Below, one piece after another: positions 35,921 to 43,686 of a stretch of DNA of 64,000 nucleotides. Position 1 is the first letter of the stretch. The number at the start of each line of letters is the position of its first letter. The stretch is taken from positions 103,448 through 167,447 of the forward strand of contig NZ_AUAC01000008.1 in NCBI RefSeq assembly GCF_000428525.1. Direction: 5' to 3'. The notes under the pieces were generated by a model. That model saw only the letters and a program-made list of their open reading frames with translations. It ran no database searches and had not been told where the DNA came from. The stretch comes from Hellea balneolensis DSM 19091. Its GTDB lineage: Bacteria > Pseudomonadota > Alphaproteobacteria > Caulobacterales > Maricaulaceae. Made by a program: the position numbers and the translations under genes.

Positions 35921-36367
35921 ATGAGCCATGACCATTCCCATCACGATATGTCCACATCTGAACGGGTTGCCGCTGCGCGCGCCACTTGCGAAGCGGCAGG
36001 CGAGCGTTTTACTGCACTGCGCGCCCATGTCTTTGAACTAATTATAGAAGATGGCGGAGCTGTTAAGGCCTATGACCTATTAGACCGCCTCAGCCCTGAG
36101 GTGGGTTCGCCCAAACCGCCAACAGTTTACAGGGCGCTTGATTTCCTCTCAAAACTTGGCCTTGTTCACCGCGTCGAAGCCCTGAACGCCTTTATCGCCT
36201 GTGACCATGGGCATAGCGGACACCTTGCAGAGTTTTTTATCTGCGAGGCTTGCGAAAAAGTCGAGGAGCGCCACGCACATGACCATGCGGATTGCAAACC
36301 GGACGGCTTTCAAATTGACCGTTCAGTTGTTGAGCATTACGGCACCTGCGGAAAATGCGCTGCATAA
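35921..36367 (+). CDS. Fur-family regulator, Zur-like
   Basis: A 148-residue metalloregulator with a His-rich N-terminus (MSHDHSHHD), a winged helix (LRAHVFELIIEDGGAVKAYDLLD, then PPTVYRALDFLSKLGLVHRV) and a dimerisation domain with two CxxC zinc sites (FFICEAC and YGTCGKC) plus a His-rich ERHAHDHADC loop. Zur proteins repress zinc uptake genes when zinc is plentiful; none of these is in the window. AGGA lies before ATG 35921. It is followed 3 bp later by the thioesterase gene. Confidence 0.88.
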   Translation: MSHDHSHHDMSTSERVAAARATCEAAGERFTALRAHVFELIIEDGGAVKAYDLLDRLSPEVGSPKPPTVYRALDFLSKLGLVHRVEALNAFIACDHGHSGHLAEFFICEACEKVEERHAHDHADCKPDGFQIDRSVVEHYGTCGKCAA

Positions 36368-36370
36368 CAG

Positions 36371-37294
36371 GTGGGCGGATTTTTAAAAACATGGGCTGGT
36401 GAATGTTCCGCTTGGGAATGTGATGGTCTGGGTCATTTAAATATGCGCCATTACATGACCAAGGTCATGCAAGCCCGACAAATGTTTTTCATACGCGCGG
36501 GACTACATGAAGCCTTCAAATCGAACGCTTTTTCGAGCGTTCGCGTGACTGACTTTCATATTAAATATCTCGGCGAGGCGCGGCCTGATAATCCGCTTTT
36601 TATTGAAACGGGGCTATTATCTCTGGGCGAGGAAACTGCGCGGCTCTGCCACATGATGTATCATGGCGATGGCCGCATTGCCGCGACTGTGGTCGAAAAT
36701 GTTGAACACATATCCCTGCGGACGAAACAGGCCTTCCCGTGGCCGAAGCGGTTTGAAGCGGCGATTACCCCCTTTAAGGTCGAAGCGCCGCAGCCCTCCA
36801 AGCCGCGAAATCTTTCTTATGACACCATACCGTCAAAGCCGCGCGAGACGGATATTAAAAAACTTACCGCGAAGCATATCGGCTCAGGTGTTTTCCAGCC
36901 CTTTGAAATCGGTGTGGATGGCGGCGTGACGCCGCAAGCTTTTATGGGGCGCACAACGGAAACGATCTCTCACATGTCAGATGGTTACCCAGAATTTCTT
37001 GATACTGACTATCTCGCTAGCGGAAAATCAGGCGCTTTGCTTGAGGCGCAAATCTTCATTCACCGACCCGCAGAAGCCGGAGATGCCTATCATTTTTACT
37101 CCGGCCTGAAAGCGGGCAATGCCTATACACGGCAACTCGTTCACCATATTTTTGACGTCGTTACGGGCGAGTGCTTCTTTTCCATGATCGGGGATGGCTG
37201 CCTGTTTGATTTAAAGGCGCGTAAACTCATTAAAGCGAGCGACGCGCAAGTGGCGGCGTTACAAACTAATGTAGTTGAGGGATTACGGGTTTAA
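36371..37294 (+). CDS. Acyl-CoA thioesterase-like protein with two hotdog domains
   Basis: A 307-residue protein with two hotdog folds. The first carries the 4HBT-type active-site pattern in ECDGLGHLNMRHYM near residue 17, and the second starts near residue 170 (FEIGVDGGVTPQAFMGR). Family members hydrolyse acyl-CoA or bind it. The GTG start at 36371 is the only one that keeps the active-site motif; its ribosome site is weak, and coupling to the Zur gene is likely. It overlaps the convergent hydrolase by 12 bp. Confidence 0.75.
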   Translation: MGGFLKTWAGECSAWECDGLGHLNMRHYMTKVMQARQMFFIRAGLHEAFKSNAFSSVRVTDFHIKYLGEARPDNPLFIETGLLSLGEETARLCHMMYHGDGRIAATVVENVEHISLRTKQAFPWPKRFEAAITPFKVEAPQPSKPRNLSYDTIPSKPRETDIKKLTAKHIGSGVFQPFEIGVDGGVTPQAFMGRTTETISHMSDGYPEFLDTDYLASGKSGALLEAQIFIHRPAEAGDAYHFYSGLKAGNAYTRQLVHHIFDVVTGECFFSMIGDGCLFDLKARKLIKASDAQVAALQTNVVEGLRV

Positions 37295-38164
37295 CGCATC
37301 CCGCAACCGTGCCGTAGCATAATCCGGGTCATGCATCGGGAACATGTGGGCGCGGTTTTTATCAAAAATCACATTTTCCGCACCGATGATTTTGGCAAAA
37401 GCATTACGACCCGCACGGAAGCTGACTGCGCCATGTTTTCCAGCAAAGGTCACGTGAGAATTTTGGCGCGGGAGGTACGGTACAGCCTTAAAGACATTAT
37501 GGCCTTGGGCGACGAAAATAGCTTGTTCCCAGAGTGGATCACAGGCGAGCTTAACCCCCTCCCCATCAGCAATCAGGCCGCCCGTTAAATAATCGCGCAG
37601 AGCCTCATCCGTAAAGCCTCGAAAAGCCCCGCGATTTTGGTAACGCTGAAAGGCCGCCTCAAAACTATCAAATTTTGCGCGGCGCCGACCCGCATTTCTG
37701 GCGATGGGCAGACGTTTTTTCATGGAGCTACGCCCCCAGGGCAGGCGGTTAAAGGCTCTCGCGGGCGCGGGCACTAAAACAGGGTCAAAGCCGACATAAC
37801 CGCTGACCTTATCCTTAATCTTCGGCATGGCGAGCACAGCTGTCACTGCGCCATAGCTATGCCCCGCCAAAACAACAGGACCCTCAATATAACGGCTGAA
37901 AAACTCCACAATGTCATCGCGAAAAATATGCCAATTCCTAAGCGTGGCAACATCTGTCGACAACTCACTCAGGCCGTGACCGCGCAAATCAAGCGCAATA
38001 GCATGCGCCCCCAAAGGCTCCAAAATCGTCTTATAACTATAGCCATTAAATCCATTGGCGTTGAGCATAACGAGCTGAGGAGGTTTGGATGTATCCCCGA
38101 AATGAACAGCTGAAATCCGCCCATCGCGCAGCTCGTAGGATTTACGGGTTGGAGTGGGATTCAT
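37283..38164 (-). CDS. Alpha/beta hydrolase
   Basis: A 293-residue alpha/beta-hydrolase-fold enzyme. The oxyanion region LNANGFNGYSYK, ALDLRGHGLSEL and the nucleophile elbow LAGHSYGAV (Ser near residue 102) are clear, and the catalytic histidine lies in RAHMFPMHDP near residue 275. Ester, lactone or thioester hydrolysis is possible. It starts 2 bp after the phosphoesterase stop, so the two genes are one transcription unit; the 3' end overlaps the thioesterase. Confidence 0.85.
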   Translation of the reverse strand: MNPTPTRKSYELRDGRISAVHFGDTSKPPQLVMLNANGFNGYSYKTILEPLGAHAIALDLRGHGLSELSTDVATLRNWHIFRDDIVEFFSRYIEGPVVLAGHSYGAVTAVLAMPKIKDKVSGYVGFDPVLVPAPARAFNRLPWGRSSMKKRLPIARNAGRRRAKFDSFEAAFQRYQNRGAFRGFTDEALRDYLTGGLIADGEGVKLACDPLWEQAIFVAQGHNVFKAVPYLPRQNSHVTFAGKHGAVSFRAGRNAFAKIIGAENVIFDKNRAHMFPMHDPDYATARLRDALNP

Positions 38165-38166
38165 AT

Positions 38167-38844
38167 CTATCGCCCAAACACGCTTGAAACTGAATTATAC
38201 TCAGAAAACAAATCAGCAACTTTTCTCAGTGTCAAAATCCCTGTTTCCCACGCGCCTGTATCTAGAAAGTAGCGGTTTCCGACCCATCTTGGTGAATCCA
38301 AAGGAGTATGGCCATGAATGGTTATGTCAACTCCCTCCACATTATAGTCTATATTCCCACGTAATATGCGCCGTCCCCATAACATTGCGTTTTCACTGCG
38401 TGGGTTCTCACGACTGGCTTTCCAGTTCTGACCATCTGTTTCTGCGTGGCAAATACCAACCGCAAATTCTTCACATTGAAGTGTCATTGAGATTGGAAGC
38501 AGTGCTAACTGCTTTGCCCAACTTTCAACCTTTTCAGGAAGTATCCATTTTGTCCATGATCCGTAGCTATTCCACCAGTCATAACCTTCGCCATTTTTAA
38601 CGGCATCTATCAGCATTTGTTCGTGATTGCCTCTTACAAGGTAGAACCATGGCTCATCCAATAAAGTTAAGCATTTTTCGCTGTCAGGCCCTCGGTCTAT
38701 GAGATCACCAACAGAAAATAACCTGTCATTCTCTCTATTAAACCCTACACGTCTTAGTTCTTCTATTAAGAGGCCGTAGGCTCCGTGAATATCGCCAACG
38801 ACGAAATCTCTACCATTTAAGTTTTGAGAAACATGTTCGTGCAT
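38167..38844 (-). CDS. Metallophosphoesterase (PrpA/lambda-phosphatase-like)
   Basis: A 225-residue calcineurin-like phosphoesterase with all metal motifs in order: VGDIHGAY near residue 17, SVGDLIDRGPDSE near 44, LVRGNHEQM near 72 and the histidine motifs ICHAET and TIHGHTPLD. This set matches bacterial Ser/Thr protein phosphatases of the PrpA/lambda type and related Ap4A hydrolases. The gene is somewhat AT-richer than its neighbours and lies between the crotonase and hydrolase genes on the same strand. Confidence 0.85.
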   Translation of the reverse strand: MHEHVSQNLNGRDFVVGDIHGAYGLLIEELRRVGFNRENDRLFSVGDLIDRGPDSEKCLTLLDEPWFYLVRGNHEQMLIDAVKNGEGYDWWNSYGSWTKWILPEKVESWAKQLALLPISMTLQCEEFAVGICHAETDGQNWKASRENPRSENAMLWGRRILRGNIDYNVEGVDITIHGHTPLDSPRWVGNRYFLDTGAWETGILTLRKVADLFSEYNSVSSVFGR

Positions 38845-38856
38845 TACCGATACAAA

Positions 38857-39555
38857 CTACATCGCGTGGACTTTAGCGGGATCCAGATCGTCTTCAATTG
38901 CTTGATCAAGTATCGCAAAAATCTCTTTACGGCTGCGGAGTTTGGTCTCTTTAAAGGCTTTAGGATTTAATTGACCGAACATCTGTCCCACCATCGGTAT
39001 CGCCATGGGCCATTGCTCGGCGGGGACGACGCGGTCAAAGAAACCGGCATGCATCGCGCCTTTGGGGCTGAAAATCTCGCCATTGATGACGCAGCGGTTA
39101 AAGTAATTTTTTGCAAGATGATATCGGCCCATTTCAATTCCGAAATTATGCATAGTCATGCCGATGAGGGTCTCATTTAAGCCGACTTTAAAATCACCCT
39201 CTTTAATCATGGAATAGTCACAAGCGAGTGCGAGAAAAGCGCCCATGGCAATGGTGTGACCCGGGGCCGCCATAATAACAGGGCGTGGAAATGCCATGAG
39301 GCGGCGTGCAAATTTTGAGCCTTTAGAAGTGAGTTCTAGCGCGTCTTGTGGTCCGTCGCCCATTTCTTTGAGATCAAATCCGCCGGACATCATGCCCTCG
39401 CGACCTGTGATTACGACAATCGCATCTGCGCTTTCCGCTTCGTCCAAAGCCGCATTTAAATCCGCCCACATCTGTGAGCCCAGGGCATTAGCTTTGCCGT
39501 CATCAAGCGCGATAACAGCAACGCCGTCTTTTATAGTAGTTGTGACTTTTGACAT
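38857..39555 (-). CDS. Crotonase-family protein lacking one catalytic glutamate
   Basis: A 232-residue enoyl-CoA hydratase/isomerase family member. The oxyanion segments MMSGGFDLKEM and GHTIAMGAFLAL are present. The position of rat hydratase Glu144 is Phe, while the Glu164 equivalent is kept (LNETLIGM). A single glutamate is typical of enoyl-CoA isomerases rather than hydratases. ATG 39555 has GAGA upstream; the longer frame runs into the palindromic repeat pair. It is the last beta-oxidation-type gene of the minus-strand operon. Confidence 0.82.
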   Translation of the reverse strand: MSKVTTTIKDGVAVIALDDGKANALGSQMWADLNAALDEAESADAIVVITGREGMMSGGFDLKEMGDGPQDALELTSKGSKFARRLMAFPRPVIMAAPGHTIAMGAFLALACDYSMIKEGDFKVGLNETLIGMTMHNFGIEMGRYHLAKNYFNRCVINGEIFSPKGAMHAGFFDRVVPAEQWPMAIPMVGQMFGQLNPKAFKETKLRSRKEIFAILDQAIEDDLDPAKVHAM

Positions 39556-39577
39556 GATGGTCTCTTTCTTTTTTAGT

Positions 39578-39713
39578 GACTCCCTCTCCCATAGGGAGAG
39601 GGGGGACCGCGTAGCGGCGGGTGAGGGGCCCGATGTCAAAAGGGAGTGCCAAACGACAATCAAGGACCCCTCATCCGCCCTTCGTGCACCTTCTCCCCAT
39701 GGGAGAAGGAGTC
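39578..39713. repeat. Inverted pair of palindromic repeats (REP/BIME-like)
   Basis: Two related copies face each other: 39578-39631 (GACTCCCTCTCCC ATA GGGAGAGG, then a CCGCGTAGCGG hairpin, then GGGTGAGGGG) and, inverted, 39664-39713 (reverse: GACTCCTTCTCCC ATG GGGAGAAGG, CACGAAGGGCGGATGAGGGG). They fill the fadB-crotonase gap. They resemble widely dispersed proteobacterial extragenic palindromes. Confidence 0.8.
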
Positions 39714-39720
39714 TATTTAT

Positions 39721-41913
39721 CTAAGCCGCAGCTTTACGGCTGAACTTACTGTAAAATGTTTCACCGCTTTTTGACATTTCGCGAAGGAGCTTCGGAACTT
39801 CGAATTGCGGACCATAGCTTTCTAAGAGCTCATCAGCGCGGGCCACAAATGCCTTTGCTCCAATCGTGTCGATGAAACTTATCGCGCCGCCTGTGAAGGG
39901 CGCAAAGCCCCAACCAAAGATCGAGCCGAGGTCAGCTTCGCGCGGATCATGAATGATGCTCTCATCAAAACAGCGTGCCGCCTCAATCGCTTGGGCATAC
40001 ATCAACCGGTCTTTAATATCAGAAACATTTGGCTGTGGGTCTTGGAGACCATTGACCGCAAATTGACCGAGTTCTGGCCAAAGGTGCTTTTCGCGGCCTT
40101 CATAGACATAGAAGCCTTTGCCGTTTTTACGGCCATAACGTTCAGAGTTATACATCTTATCGATGATAACATCGCCTTTGCCTTCGACATATTGGCTGCC
40201 AAGGTCATGCTTGGTTTGTGTCATAACTTTATAGGCTAAATCAATTGCGACTTCATCTTGCAGACTTAGCGGTCCAACCGGCATGCCTGCCATTTTACCC
40301 GCATTTTCGATCAGCGTAGGTTTCACGCCTTCGGAGAGCATATTATAACCCTCTTGGATATAGCGCATGACGCAACGATTGGCATAGAAACCGCGTGTAT
40401 CTTCAACAACAATAGGCACTTTGCGAATTTTAGAGACGAAATCAATGGCGCGAGAGATGGCATAATCAGATGTCTTCTCGCCTTTGATAATTTCAACCAA
40501 CATCATCTTATGGACGGGGCTGAAGAAGTGAATACCAATGAAATTTTCAGGACGGCTAGAGGCACTCGCCAAATCCGTGATTGGAATAGTTGACGTGTTA
40601 GAGCCAAAGACGGCTTTGTCACCAATAACCTCTTCGGCCATTTTAGTGATCTTGGCTTTAAGCTCTGAATTTTCAAAAACAGCTTCAACAATAAGATCAA
40701 CATCTTTGAGTTTGGAATAATCCGTCGTGGCTTCGATGCGGTTGATAATTGAATCGGCTTTTTCTTGCGTAGATTTCTTACGCTTCACCCGTTTCATTTG
40801 CTCATCAATCGTAAATTGCTTACCTTTATCCGCGCCTTCTTGATCTCGGTCGATCAGGACAACATCAAGGCCTGCCATGGCAGAGACATAAGCCACACCT
40901 GCACCCATAAAGCCTGCGCCAATCACGCCGACTTTTTTAACTTCGCCTTTTTCTTGACCTTCTGGGCGTGCTTCGCCTTTTTCCAAAGCTTGCTTGGAGA
41001 GGAAGAGTGAGCGGACCATATTTCCAGACTCGGGACGGAGCATCAGGTCACAGAAATAACGGCTTTCAATGCGAAGCGCCGCATCCATAGGGACTTGGCT
41101 GCCTTCATAGACACAAGCAACGATATTGCGCATGGCCGGATAGTTACCAAAACTCTCTTTGCGCACCATAGCATTGGCACCCGCAAACATTTGATAGCCT
41201 TGCGCCGTGTAAGGCGCGCCGCCCGGAAACTTAAAGCGGTCCATATCCCAAGGTTGCTTCGCTTTGGGATTATCAAGAACCCATTTTTTAGCTGTCGCAA
41301 TTAATTCATCTGCTGGAACTGCGGCGTGGAAAATACCCATCGCTTGCGCCTCAGCGGCGCGGAGCTGTTTACCCTGCAAGAGAACACCAGAGGCCGCCAT
41401 TAAGCCAACAAGACGCGGCAGACGCTGCGTACCGCCCGCTCCCGGCAACAAACCAATAAGGGCTTCTGGAAGTCCGACTTTGGCGCTCTTATTATCATTA
41501 GCCACGAAGCGGCCAGTACACGCCATCACAAATTCAAAACCACCGCCAAGGGCAAGACCGTTCAGCGCCGCTGCAACAGGCTTGCCGCAGGTTTCGAGGT
41601 CACGGAATAATTGATTTAACTTATAAACATTCTCAAAGAGAGCTTTTTTAGCTCCTTCTGGATCTTTGGCCATTTGCTCACGCGCACCTGACAGATTGCT
41701 GCCCATTTCTTCAAGGTCGGCCCCCGCGCAAAAGGCTTTTTTACCGGATGTAATGACGGCGCCTTTAATGCTGTCATCGGATTTAATCATATCCGTTAGC
41801 TCTGCGATTTCGCTCATTGAACTTACATTCAGCACGTTCATAGAACGGTCCGGCATATCAAATGTGACAAGCAACACGCCATCAGCATCTTTATCTAATT
41901 TGAAATTTTTCAT
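39721..41913 (-). CDS. fadJ: Bifunctional enoyl-CoA hydratase/3-hydroxyacyl-CoA dehydrogenase (FadB/FadJ-like)
   Basis: A 730-residue fusion. The N-terminal crotonase domain keeps both catalytic glutamates (LGGGFEFVMAC and VGLPEALIGLLPGAGG). The C-terminal part has a Rossmann fold (GVIGAGFMGAGVAYVSAM near residue 338), SNTSTIPIT, and the catalytic histidine in IGIHFFSPVHKM, followed by the HAD C-domain. It catalyses hydration and oxidation in the beta-oxidation cycle. AGGAG precedes ATG 41913. It belongs to the MerR-headed operon, but is separated from the thiolase gene by the DUF559 cassette. Confidence 0.94.
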   Translation of the reverse strand: MKNFKLDKDADGVLLVTFDMPDRSMNVLNVSSMSEIAELTDMIKSDDSIKGAVITSGKKAFCAGADLEEMGSNLSGAREQMAKDPEGAKKALFENVYKLNQLFRDLETCGKPVAAALNGLALGGGFEFVMACTGRFVANDNKSAKVGLPEALIGLLPGAGGTQRLPRLVGLMAASGVLLQGKQLRAAEAQAMGIFHAAVPADELIATAKKWVLDNPKAKQPWDMDRFKFPGGAPYTAQGYQMFAGANAMVRKESFGNYPAMRNIVACVYEGSQVPMDAALRIESRYFCDLMLRPESGNMVRSLFLSKQALEKGEARPEGQEKGEVKKVGVIGAGFMGAGVAYVSAMAGLDVVLIDRDQEGADKGKQFTIDEQMKRVKRKKSTQEKADSIINRIEATTDYSKLKDVDLIVEAVFENSELKAKITKMAEEVIGDKAVFGSNTSTIPITDLASASSRPENFIGIHFFSPVHKMMLVEIIKGEKTSDYAISRAIDFVSKIRKVPIVVEDTRGFYANRCVMRYIQEGYNMLSEGVKPTLIENAGKMAGMPVGPLSLQDEVAIDLAYKVMTQTKHDLGSQYVEGKGDVIIDKMYNSERYGRKNGKGFYVYEGREKHLWPELGQFAVNGLQDPQPNVSDIKDRLMYAQAIEAARCFDESIIHDPREADLGSIFGWGFAPFTGGAISFIDTIGAKAFVARADELLESYGPQFEVPKLLREMSKSGETFYSKFSRKAAA

Positions 41914-41944
41914 TTTGTTAGTCTCCTAAAATCTTAGCCTTCGC

Positions 41945-42011
41945 GTCCTCACCCCATTTATGGGGGAGGTGTCTATGCGTTTCCTTGGAAACGCTAAGAC
42001 GGAGGGGGAAT
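41945..42011 (+). repeat. Left palindromic boundary repeat of the DUF559 cassette
   Basis: On the plus strand it reads GTCCTCACCCCA-N4-TGGGGGAGGTGTC, then a long hairpin (GCGTTTCC-TT-GGAAACGC), then GACGGAGGGGGAAT. The inward end touches the nuclease stop codon. It is the inverted counterpart of 42369-42417. Confidence 0.85.
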
Positions 42012-42307
42012 TAATGTCCACCCTCAATATTGTTTCTTATTTGCTCAATAACCTCATCAAGCTGATCATAAATCTCATAATTCCAAAACCGCAGAACTTG
42101 CCATTCTTTGGCTTCTAAATACTTGGTTCTCTCTTCGTCGTAACTTTCATTTCCAATGTGGCTGTCGCCATCAAGTTCAATTATCAATTTTTCCGAGATA
42201 CAGGCAAAGTCAACGATATAGGGTTTAATTGGGTGTTGCCGACGGAATGAAACGCCGAGTTGTTTACGCCTGATAGCTTCCCAAAGAATGATTTCCGCGG
42301 CAGGCAT
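42011..42307 (-). CDS. DUF559 (Vsr-like) endonuclease-domain protein
   Basis: A small protein of the DUF559 group, related to very-short-patch-repair endonucleases. Family hallmarks are AEIILWEAIRRKQLGVSFRRQ, PYIVDFACISEKLIIELDGDSH with the acidic active-site residues, and WQVLRFWNYEI. The first ATG in frame is 42307, giving 98 residues, but conserved residues (KYARHNRKN) are encoded just upstream, and the frame stays open through the right repeat to 42472 inside the thiolase gene. The real start is therefore uncertain; a good AAGGA site at about 42350 leads to an ATG in another frame. The gene sits between two inverted palindromic repeats inside a beta-oxidation operon. Confidence 0.75.
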   Translation of the reverse strand: MPAAEIILWEAIRRKQLGVSFRRQHPIKPYIVDFACISEKLIIELDGDSHIGNESYDEERTKYLEAKEWQVLRFWNYEIYDQLDEVIEQIRNNIEGGH

Positions 42308-42368
42308 GTTTTTTCGATTATGTCTGGCATACTTTCTTTCCTTTTTATCGTCTCGTCTGCTGATAGAG

Positions 42369-42417
42369 ATTCCCCCTCCGTCCTTCGGACACCTCCCCCA
42401 CTGCGTGGGGTGAGGAC
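42369..42417 (-). repeat. Right palindromic boundary repeat of the DUF559 cassette
   Basis: On the minus strand it reads GTCCTCACCCCA-N6-TGGGGGAGGTGTC, then a short hairpin (GTCC-GAA-GGAC), then GGAGGGGGAAT. The outer and inner blocks match the left copy; only the central hairpin differs in sequence and length, while remaining a hairpin. It lies 8 bp from the thiolase stop. Confidence 0.85.
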
Positions 42418-42425
42418 ACGCTTCG

Positions 42426-43637
42426 TTACACTCTTTCAATAATCGTGGCTGAGCCCATGCCGCCGCCAACACAAAGCGTAATCAGCGATGTCTCTTTGTC
42501 AGAACGCTCAAGCTCATCCACCATTGTGCCGAGGATCATTGCGCCTGTTGCGCCGAGCGGATGGCCCATCGCAATCGCGCCGCCATTCACATTGATTTTG
42601 TCATGGTTGATGTTGTGCGCTTGCATGAAACGCAGCACGACTGAAGCGAAAGCTTCGTTCAGCTCGTAAATATCAATATCATTGACGTCCATTCCTGCGC
42701 GTTTCAGCGCTTTGGTCGCGACAAACTCAGGACCTGTCAGCATGATAGTGGGCTCGGAGCCAATTTCCGCAAACGCTTTAATACGCGCACGCGCTTTAAG
42801 GCCAAGAGCTTCACCCATTTCCTTCGTTCCGATGAGAACAGCTGCCGCGCCGTCCACGATGCCAGAACTATTACCCGCATGGTGAACATGTTTAATGGAT
42901 TCGATTTCGGGATATTTTTGCATCGCCACATAATCCATGCCGGGCATGACTTTCCCCATAGCTTCAAAAGCCGGGTTCAGCGAGCCGAGGGACTGCATAT
43001 CTGTTTGCGGACGCATATGCTCATCATGATCCAAAATCGTTACGCCAAGCTGATCTTTGACGGGGATAATAGATTTTTTGAAACGGCCTTCATCCCAAGC
43101 CTTTTTCGCGCGCTTTTGCGATTCAACCGCATAGGCATCGCAATCGTCACGAGAGAAGCCATATTTCGTGGCAATCAAGTCGGCTGAAATACCTTGCGGC
43201 ACAACGGCATGATCAAATGCGATTTGCGGATCAACACCCATCGCCCCGCCATCACTGCCCATAGGCACGCGCGACATATGCTCAATGCCGCCGCCAATTG
43301 TCATATCGGCCATGCCGGCCATAACTTTGGATGCTGCCATATTGACCGCTTCAAGGCCAGAGGCACAAAAACGGTTAATGGTTACGCCCGCTGCTGTCTC
43401 AGCATAGCCTGCCGTGATAGAGGCTGTTCGCGCAATATCCGCGCCTTGTCCCGCCACAGGTGACACACAGCCCATGATAATATCGTCAATCTTGGATGTG
43501 TCGAGGTCATTACGGTCGCGCACAGCTTCGAGCTGTTGTGTCAATAATGAGAGCGCCGTTATTTCGTGCAAGCTCCCGCTCTTTTTGCCTTTACCGCGCG
43601 GTGATCTCACCGCGTCAAAAATATATGCGTCAGCCAT
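42426..43637 (-). CDS. Acetyl-CoA C-acyltransferase (thiolase)
   Basis: A 403-residue thiolase that cleaves 3-ketoacyl-CoA in the last step of beta-oxidation. The nucleophilic cysteine lies in [14 protein letters not shown] near residue 88, and the C-terminal active-site motifs are [15 protein letters not shown] and [13 protein letters not shown] near-perfect Shine-Dalgarno (AAAGGAGG) precedes ATG 43637. It is preceded in the operon by an acyl-CoA dehydrogenase and followed by the DUF559 cassette and fadJ. Confidence 0.94.
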   Translation of the reverse strand: MADAYIFDAVRSPRGKGKKSGSLHEITALSLLTQQLEAVRDRNDLDTSKIDDIIMGCVSPVAGQGADIARTASITAGYAETAAGVTINRFCASGLEAVNMAASKVMAGMADMTIGGGIEHMSRVPMGSDGGAMGVDPQIAFDHAVVPQGISADLIATKYGFSRDDCDAYAVESQKRAKKAWDEGRFKKSIIPVKDQLGVTILDHDEHMRPQTDMQSLGSLNPAFEAMGKVMPGMDYVAMQKYPEIESIKHVHHAGNSSGIVDGAAAVLIGTKEMGEALGLKARARIKAFAEIGSEPTIMLTGPEFVATKALKRAGMDVNDIDIYELNEAFASVVLRFMQAHNINHDKINVNGGAIAMGHPLGATGAMILGTMVDELERSDKETSLITLCVGGGMGSATIIERV

Positions 43638-43686
43638 TATGGGCCTCCTTTGAAGGATTATTTAATTCGTTTATTTTATGTGTTCT

